This document shows positions 17,593-23,730 of a stretch of DNA of 23,730 nucleotides, in pieces. Within the stretch, counting starts at the first letter, position 1. The number at the start of each line of letters is the position of its first letter. Under the pieces are notes generated by a model. It had not been told where the DNA came from. It made no database searches and saw nothing but the letters and a program-made list of their open reading frames with translations. The stretch lies in contig NW_014577167.1 of assembly GCF_000485595.1 (NCBI RefSeq), positions 290,970 to 314,699 of the forward strand. Reading direction: 5' to 3'. Position numbers and translations under genes: made by a program. Origin of the DNA: Priapulus caudatus (Eukaryota > Priapulida > Priapulimorpha > Priapulimorphida > Priapulidae).

Positions 17593-18122
17593 AAGCATTG
17601 TAAATATTTATTTAGGCGATAAATGGTTGCCTGTATATGGTACTCAGATCTTTAAACTGAAAGAGTGAAATGTATGTGGTCAGGCAGTTTTAGACGTTCG
17701 TATCTAGCCACGCTGGAATATACAATCTGGGGTGTACCTACACATATTACATTGCTATTCGCTAACTGATCAACTGTCACAGCATCAACTGATCAAACCA
17801 ATTCTCATACCTCATAAAGATTCGTTTTAGGCAAGTCTATCGAAGACGAAGACAGGTCACACAGAGAGAAAAGGTTGACCAAATAGACGGATCGACAACA
17901 CGTTACATGATTATGATACACTATAGACCGTGGAAAACCTTCAATTTTGCAATTAACCAAAGGGCGAAAAAAAATTCCAATATGGAAAGAAAGAAACGAA
18001 GAAGCTAAGGCTTTGAAGACGGCACATGTTGCAAGACAAGACTCAAGAGAGAAGGCACGACTAGGCCTATATATTTTTAATCATAATATTATTTAGATAC
18101 AATAATGTAACCCAAACCCAAG
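17593..18122. other. Unassigned DNA
   Basis: No gene, RNA or repeat was recognised. Confidence 0.5.
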
Positions 18123-18187
18123 AGGATAGGGTTACAAAGCCTCCCTATCCTATTGTGCGGAGGAATGCCCGAGTGAATCACTCGGGC
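18123..18187. other. Two adjacent perfect hairpins
   Basis: AGGATAGGG (18123-18131) pairs with CCCTATCCT (18143-18151). GCCCGAGTGA (18167-18176) pairs with TCACTCGGGC (18178-18187) around a single base. CTGG then T follows eight bases later (18195-18199), a possible Helitron 3' end (hairpin, then CTRR, then T). Confidence 0.6.
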
Positions 18188-18469
18188 CGGTTTGCTGGTG
18201 CGTTTTCAGATACTAGAAGTTAGAACTTCCAAACTGGGTTTATTCTCAACACGAACCTTTCTCCGCTATCTGGGAACTTACTATGTATCGCAATACTCTG
18301 TATTAAACTAATAGTAATATAACCTGTTACAAAAATTCGAAGTGACGAGCGGCGAATATACTGAGCGCCATTTCTGTTGACCTGTGACGTACGCATTTCC
18401 CAATGCGCATAGCGATCGGCAAACGCAGCGCCCTCCGATTGGTCGGTGAATCCGCTCTTCAAACAGTGT

Positions 18470-18474
18470 TGTGT

Positions 18475-18519
<45 letters not shown>

Positions 18520-18530
18520 CGTGCGTGCGA
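18470..18530. repeat. (GT)n microsatellite
   Basis: GT dinucleotides with a GTGC end. The Cys/Val frame across it is an artefact of the repeat. Confidence 0.98.
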
Positions 18531-19097
18531 TTCCGTTCTGCGTGATTGTGTGCGTGAATATGAGCCAACGTGCAACATTTTAGCCGGTTCCGCTCCTCGC
18601 CTTAATACGGTTTCCGACATTACTCTTTTTATAGCATTAAAATCTCTCCCGCTACGCTTACCTGCTACAAGGTTTCATTTACGCCTGACGAACACTCTCC
18701 AGTCGTTCACGTCCGAGGCGGACAGATCAGCTCGCAGTGATTTATATGATTGATTATATATGGGCCACGCTTAATGCCTATTAACGTCGTGCCAAGTTAG
18801 CAAAATTACTCCGAAGAATCCCTAACGCGCATTCAGGCTGGCCGATGAATTGACGGCGGTAACGAACAGCCGTCACGCGTTTACGATCCGCGAGCCGCTG
18901 TTTTATACAGCATCCGTACATAGAGCTGGGTCGCGACGAGTGGCAATCGATACATGATGCAATTTACATGTATCGATCGGTCACTGATAAGCCGTGCTGA
19001 CCGACTATAGCGCCGATCGAGAGAATCGCTAGAATTAAATATATACTAGCGGGAATCACCAGGAATACGCAATAGATCAGAGACTAACTGCATACTG
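18531..19097. other. Unassigned DNA
   Basis: The open frame running to 18753 begins inside the GT repeat and shows no motif. An 11-bp inverted repeat, ATCGATACATG/CATGTATCGAT, lies at 18946-18977. Confidence 0.5.
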
Positions 19098-19100
19098 TTG

Positions 19101-19141
<41 letters not shown>

Positions 19142-19155
19142 GCTGTTGCTGTTGG

Positions 19156-19201
<46 letters not shown>

Positions 19202-19272
19202 GATGCTGATTATGATGATGATGGTGCTGATGATGATGTTGTTGTCATCGTCGCTATTGTTTGTTTGTTTGA
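19098..19272. repeat. Compound trinucleotide microsatellite (TTA)n(TTG)n(ATG)n
   Basis: TTA runs at 19103-19140, TTG runs at 19141-19202, then GATGATGATG-type sequence. The poly-Leu frame is a translation of the repeat. Confidence 0.96.
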
Positions 19273-19933
19273 TTATTTTTTGTGTCGGAGTTAGTGAAAT
19301 ATACTAATTCCTCATACTCTCCTGATGCAATAAGAATAATTACGTTATTATAGTTCTAGAGACATTATTATATGATAACAGTTGTTTTAGGGGCATGGGC
19401 ATCTCACAATTTTAAATGCAACAAAACCGGTAAATTCCACATGCATTTTTCGTGATTTGAAAATAGACGTCAACCGAGACGCGGAACAATCGAAATTGTT
19501 ATTTTAATTGACCGGAAACCGGGAAATAAAGTATTTCTTTGCCTGGGAAACTGAGAATGAACCACTTGTTCCCCCAACCGTGATATTATTTCCTCTTACC
19601 ATTCACGTCGGGAGCTGGGTCGTTCGTCATACTGACCGGTATACCTCATGAGGTCAAGCGGGTCATTTCGCGCCGATTCCGTGATATTGACAGACGCGTC
19701 TTTCCGCAGTAGGCGGTTATTAGCAGTCGTAGTAGATAATTAGTAGTACTGGCAACAATGGCTTGTCGTTAAAACAAACCATTGCAACAATGGCTTGTCG
19801 TTAAAATGGTTTGTCGTTAAAGCGTTCTAACATCGCTTATGTTTACACTTTCATTACAGTAGCGAAATTAGCAGCTGCCGTAGACGCTAACGAGGATCAA
19901 TAACGAGTGAACATGTCTAATCAAAGCCCGCGT
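19273..19933. other. Unassigned DNA
   Basis: A short local repeat, CAATGGCTTGTCGTTAAAA, occurs twice (near 19756 and 19789). A third partial TGGTTTGTCGTTAAA and an inverted ACAAACCATTG also occur. No gene was recognised. Confidence 0.5.
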
Positions 19934-20009
19934 GGTGTGTGGTGTGTGCGCGCGTGGGTGTATGCGTGCGTGTGTGTGTGCGTGCGTGCGTATGTTTGTG
20001 TTCGCGAGC

Positions 20010-20040
<31 letters not shown>

Positions 20041-20096
20041 GGTGGGGGGGGTGTATGCGTGCGTGTGTGTGTGCGTATGTTTGTGTCCGCGCGTGC
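19934..20096. repeat. GT/GC-rich low-complexity tract with (CG)n(TG)n core
   Basis: Imperfect GTGTGCGT repeats around an alternating GCGAGCGCGCGCGCGCGCGC run passing into TGTGTGTGTG (about 20002-20040), a classic Z-DNA-prone pattern. Confidence 0.93.
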
Positions 20097-20169
20097 GTGA
20101 CCTGGTCCAGAGACGTTTTCGATGGGCACCAAATGGCTCGTGCCTAACTCGCACGCCACCGACGAAAAA

Positions 20170-20405
20170 CCGTCCGTTGTGAACGCGGATCGGCTCGAGC
20201 CAAATTGGCGCGCGGGCCCTCACCTTAGGCTCGGGCCAAAAAACGCTCGGCCAGGACCGTGTGAACGCTGCTCGAGCCAAAACTTTGGGGCGCGGGCCTC
20301 CATTAGGCTGGCGCAAAAACGTCCCGTGTGAACGCTCGGCTCGAGCCACAATTTGAGCGCGGGCCTCCATTAGGCTCGAGGCCAAAAAAACGTCCGTGTG
20401 AGCCC
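20170..20405. repeat. GC-rich ~70-bp tandem repeat with GGCTCGAGCC palindrome
   Basis: CGTGTGAACGC-type starts at about 20179, 20261, 20328 and 20398 (spacing 82, 67, 70 bp). Units continue as GGCTCGAGCCAAA, GCGCGGGCCTCCATTAGGCTCG, and AAAAACGTCC. Related sequence occurs at 22685-22790 and 22995-23180. Confidence 0.85.
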
Positions 20406-20583
20406 GGCCGCCTTAATCACATCGAAACGCGCGATCGTGTCTCAGGCGCTGAAGACCGGTTTAGTTGCGAACACAATGAGTGAACGCTGGTGACTTCCGG
20501 CAATTTGTTCCGGGTCTCTACCGACTATCCTCAAGCTCTCACATCGTGATCGTAAAGTGAGGGGGCCCTCGGCCTAATGGTTA
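20406..20583. other. Unassigned DNA
   Basis: Nothing recognised. Confidence 0.5.
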
Positions 20584-20775
20584 CGGTAGCACACACACTA
20601 CAACAGCACACACCGCATACCACAGCACAGCACACACCACACACAGCACACCAGCAGCACACCGCGCGGCTGTGCGGGACCACACACACACACACACACA
20701 CACACCACACCACCACATCACGCACCACGACACACTATGTATACCCACACACGCACGCAGCACACACATTCATCC
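20584..20775. repeat. CA-rich low-complexity tract
   Basis: CACAGCACAC-type imperfect repeats and a (CA)n run at 20681-20703. Confidence 0.92.
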
Positions 20776-20984
20776 ACTCGTCCATCCCACCATTTATCCA
20801 ATCAATATCAACGTCATCATTTAGCATTATATTTTATTTGAAACGCTCCAAGTGCCTGTTTCCGGATCAACCATATGCATGATGCGCAAAGAGACATACG
20901 ATGGGTATTCCTGTCCTGAACGTTCGCCCCGAATCCCTGTTAAAGATCAAGTCCGTGTATTCGGCACCTCGCAGTGCTTCTCTC

Positions 20985-21060
20985 CGTCGTACTCTCTCTG
21001 TCTCTCTCTCGTGCTCTCTCTCTCTCTCATCTCTCTCTCTCTCTCTCTCTCCCTCCCTTC
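20985..21060. repeat. (CT)n microsatellite
   Basis: TCTCTCTCTC runs with short interruptions. The Ser/Leu frames here are artefacts of the repeat. Confidence 0.93.
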
Positions 21061-21440
21061 AGGCTTCTCTCACGCACCGGCAACACCCACCACGCTCAAA
21101 CCGCACGCGCACCGGCACACATAACGCACACATCACGGCCCCGCGTCGCCGACAACGCACGCACACACACCAATCTGCATTCGCCAAGAGCAATTTAATT
21201 CTTGTTTTTAAGACCTATCGGCTAGCCAAGAAAGCTGCGAAATTGTATTTGCCACCCCAGACCCATAAATATAGCGTGGTTATTGGGGAACCGCCAGCGG
21301 GTCAATCAGATCTAAACAACAGCAGCGTGGTTTGGGGGTCGAACTCTCATTAAGAGTGTTCGCAACTTTAAATGTCAATCTAATGGTATAAAAAACCCTA
21401 ATATAGTATACTATGGTCATGGTCATATATTAGTTTGTGG
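21061..21440. other. Unassigned DNA, CA-rich at the start
   Basis: The 150-codon open frame at 20901-21353 spans the CT repeat and CA-rich DNA. Its C-terminal 60 or so codons (from about 21175) are unique sequence but match nothing I recognise. Confidence 0.45.
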
Positions 21441-21451
21441 TTTAATTCATT

Positions 21452-21475
21452 TAAGGTTAGGGTTAGGGTTAAGCG
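21452..21475. repeat. Short TTAGGG tract
   Basis: AAGGTTAGGGTTAGGGTTAA, about three units, within 200 bp of another TTAGGG-type tract at 21635-21660. Confidence 0.9.
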
Positions 21476-21635
21476 ATTAACAAATCAGTTAATCATTAAT
21501 GATATCCAAAGCTTGGGAACCACTCCTAATGGAGCGTAAGCCTGGTTTGCCCCAACCAGGGAAAAAGATTTATTAGCTACGCCGCCAGTTGTCGCGGGCG
21601 CGGCAATTTTTTTCCCACTGCAGTTCCGGACCCTA

Positions 21636-21905
21636 ACCTGAACCCTACACCCTAACCCTAAATTATAAATTTAATTAACACATGATAAATTAATTAAATA
21701 AAATAATAAATAAATTTTAATTAAATTGCTGTAAAATAAATCCTGGTAAACATATTGCTGTATTAATTGGAAAACATGAGTTAACATGGCATAAAATAGA
21801 AAATACAGAAAAACACAAGGAAAATAATAGAAAACATTACGGGATTCGAACCACCGACCGTTGATACGTAAACGACGGCCCGCGCTTACCACTGTATTGA
21901 AAAAT
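21636..21905 (-). mobile_element. tRNA-derived SINE-like element with TTAGGG tail, second copy
   Basis: Minus strand: A box-like TGGTAAGCGCGG near 21888, B box GGTTCGAATCC at 21852-21842, an AT-rich body (21840-21665), then a tail of TTTAGGGTTAGGGTGTAGGG ending near 21636. It has the same architecture as 7288-7545 and a head and proximal body homologous to 10960-11105. Confidence 0.75.
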
Positions 21906-22054
21906 CACACATGACATATCGCTAAAATACAGAGCGAAAGTCGAGTGAATGGAGTGCGCTGAGTTGGCTGTGGAAAGATGGGTCCCGGAATCAGTGGGAA
22001 AAAATTTCGCGTCCCGGCCGCGCACTCGCTACTCTAGCTCATCGCCATCTTTAC

Positions 22055-22179
22055 CTATGAAATTAAGCTGCCTCCTCGTGACTCGATTATTCCTCTGATC
22101 TGCCCGCTTCAACTGATGGATTCGTAAACGACTACGAAATGTCCAAGGTCCGTGTGGGCGCCAAACTAGGGCCGAGTAC
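22055..22179 (-). pseudogene. Frame-broken second copy of the IYD exon
   Basis: Aligns with the 115-nt exon at 10702-10816, including the acceptor CGTTACGCAG and donor CATAG|GTAAAG, but is 125 nt long. By hand I count about 14 inserted or deleted bases and one clear substitution, so the reading frame is destroyed. Such an indel excess is unlike ordinary pseudogene decay and looks like unpolished long-read sequence. A decayed duplicate is the alternative. Confidence 0.82.
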
Positions 22180-22292
22180 CTGCGTAACGGGTATAACAAG
22201 CAATATTAAAAAGGCGCTCAGCAAACAAATTCGATAGTGTATAGGCTAAAAGTCCAGGCTAGATGTTTGAAACAGGTCAGAATTTCATAACG

Positions 22293-22500
22293 TATATATT
22301 TATTATTATTACTATTATTACTATAACCCCCACGAGCATGCACCTAAGCTCTTTACACCCCGTATGCACACACTTCCACGCACATCCACGAACGCACTCA
22401 CTCACCCACTAACTCACTCACGCAGAGCACACCGGGGGTGCCCACTTGCGCACGAACGCAACGCTCGTACGCACGTACGCACACGCATACCATACTCCAG
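22293..22500. repeat. (ATT)n microsatellite and CA/CG-rich tract
   Basis: TATTATTATTACTATTATTACTA at 22301-22323 is followed by CACAC/ACTCACTCAC-type low-complexity sequence to about 22500. Confidence 0.8.
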
Positions 22501-22684
22501 CGAACAATCACACTGTAATCTTCTTAGTGACACTATTAGACCACCTATAGACACTTTCCATTAGACACTGTAGAATAGTAGTAACATTAAGTACCCGCGT
22601 TCAACACGGAACTAGCAAGAAATTCGGTATTTAGCGTTCACCCGAGGCAAAATGCGCGGTCCAAAAAATACGGAATCTATTACG

Positions 22685-22790
22685 CGTTCACACGGTAATG
22701 GTTTGGGTCGAGCTAAATGGGCTAAATTTGGCTCAGGCTATATTTGGCTCGGGCGGGTTTGAGTCCGGAAGCGTTCAACCTACGCACGAA
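22685..22790. repeat. GGCTCGAG-family repeat, diverged copy
   Basis: GCGTTCACACGGTAATGG, GGGTCGAGCTAAAT, TTTGGCTCAGGC and TTTGGCTCGGGC, ending GGAAGCGTTCAACC. These are the same words as the ~70-bp unit at 20170-20405, here inverted. Confidence 0.65.
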
Positions 22791-22994
22791 GACGCGCAAG
22801 CGAATACTGGTCTGTCGCGCAGATGGCGTTATGTACGATCCAGTGTTTACATCCCGTCCGAGTTCATTATCAAATCTTGAAAATAGCATCCTGATGAAAT
22901 TTTTTTGAATTTTATACACTGTTTGTACTTTATTTCGTTGAAGTACACGTTCGAACACTCACCGGCAATCTACCGCTCTACCGATTTAGCTAGT

Positions 22995-23180
22995 GCTAAA
23001 ATTTGGCTCGGGCCTGGGTCCAGGACTTTCTCTCCGATGGAACACCAAATTGTTCATGCAAACGTCGGCACGGCCCACCGGAAAACCCGCCCGTCCGTGA
23101 ACGCTCGGGCTCGAGCCAAATTTGAGCCCGAGTCTCATACCAGCGTGCTCCGGGCAACGAAAAAAACGTTCGTGTGAAAC
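22995..23180. repeat. GGCTCGAG-family repeat, further copy
   Basis: TTTGGCTCGGGCCTGGG near 23000, then GTCCGTGAACGCTCGGGCTC, GAGCCAAATTTGAGCCCGAG and AACGTTCGTGTGAAACGCG. Same family as 20170-20405. Confidence 0.7.
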
Positions 23181-23730
23181 GCGTCTTTAAATAGACGAGA
23201 CATTCGGTATTTGTTGAAATACCGGCTTCTCAGATGCCAATTATTTTGGACCACGTGCGTGAAACAATCCCGAATCTCTTGGGACTGCGCGATTGATCCT
23301 CGTCGCGAACGCTTTATTACAGAGTAATCTGAAGCACCAGACACCGTGATATTGGAATTATTGGGCCGATGTTACTTAATATATAGTGTAGCGTATGCAG
23401 GAAGTAGATAATAGGCGATTATCTTTATCTACTCCTGATATAGAATATCAAGTCGAGCCACTGTGAATTTCGCTGAATGCGACACGAGGCAAACCAGCCT
23501 GCACACCGGTGAAACTTTCGGCGCACGGCACGAAAAATGCACCGTGTGCGGGGGCTTGAATCAGCGGTTCTCATTCGCACTGCACTCATCATTAGTAACC
23601 GCCCCCCGTACCAGACTGCAAAATTTGACCTGTATCAAAAATGGTCGGGACCGGATTATTTAGAAATGTTGTTTACTACTAGCCTCCATACAGATTGAAA
23701 CACACCTCGATCCCACCATCAAAATATATT
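23181..23730. other. Unassigned DNA at window end
   Basis: A small hairpin, CGGTATTT/AAATACCG, lies at about 23204-23223. The short frames here show no motif. Confidence 0.5.

Larger units (their letters stand above)
21775..22961 (-). repeat. Duplicated block B (inverted copy of 10472-11108)
   Basis: Collinear on the minus strand with block A, with about 544 bp extra (22281-22824). The extra part includes an ATT microsatellite, CA-rich DNA and GGCTCGAG-family sequence. Differences from block A are mainly one- and two-base insertions. Confidence 0.88.

Noticed and set aside
18481-18753. A 90-codon plus-strand frame as a Cys/Val-rich protein
   Set aside because: It starts within the GT microsatellite and the remainder has no recognised motif.
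19907-20385. Overlapping frames on both strands across 19907-20385
   Set aside because: They are translations of GT/CA low-complexity DNA and the GC-rich tandem repeat.

Overview
This window is nuclear DNA from an animal, most likely a repeat-rich (perhaps marine) invertebrate. The evidence is spliced genes with GT-AG introns, (TTAGGG)n tracts, tRNA-derived SINE-like elements, CR1-type LINE remains, foldback elements, and many micro- and minisatellites. Nothing prokaryotic or viral was recognised. The species cannot be named from the sequence alone.

One complete protein gene can be read: a PRRC1 orthologue on the minus strand, with its start codon at 15699 and stop at 6734. It has nine coding exons (15699-15564, 15285-14903, 14760-14672, 14302-14107, 13720-13666, 12520-12365, 10167-10056, 9486-9323, 6882-6734). 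These sum to 1440 nt, or 479 codons plus stop. Every junction is phase-consistent. The N-terminal half is Pro/Gln/Tyr/Ser-rich and the C-terminal half is the conserved PRRC1 domain. Its introns hold SINEs, a large foldback element, interstitial telomeric repeats, an assembly gap of 25 Ns, a second partial copy of coding exon 6, and, on the opposite strand, an orphan exon of iodotyrosine deiodinase (IYD).

Layout: 1-2770, microsatellites, small foldback elements and a 146-bp tandem repeat. 2905-3838, a two-phase minisatellite interrupted by a hAT-like insertion. 3840-6733, a LINE remnant, a degenerate tandem repeat and otherwise unassigned DNA. 6734-15699, PRRC1. 15755-15929, a second LINE C-terminal fragment just upstream of the PRRC1 start. 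16700-17600, two inverted-repeat elements of different families. 17600-21430, simple repeats, hairpins and a GC-rich ~70-bp tandem repeat. 21440-23180, a SINE, a second and frame-broken copy of the IYD exon block in inverted orientation, and more of the GC-rich family. The remainder is unassigned.

The main item for follow-up is the IYD-exon block. It is present twice (10472-11108 plus strand, 21775-22961 minus strand), and the two copies differ overwhelmingly by single-base indels. Together with the 25-N gap and the duplicated PRRC1 exon, this suggests that part of the structure is an assembly or gap-filling artefact. The alternative is a recent segmental duplication with exon capture. No novel enzymatic or defence system was found.
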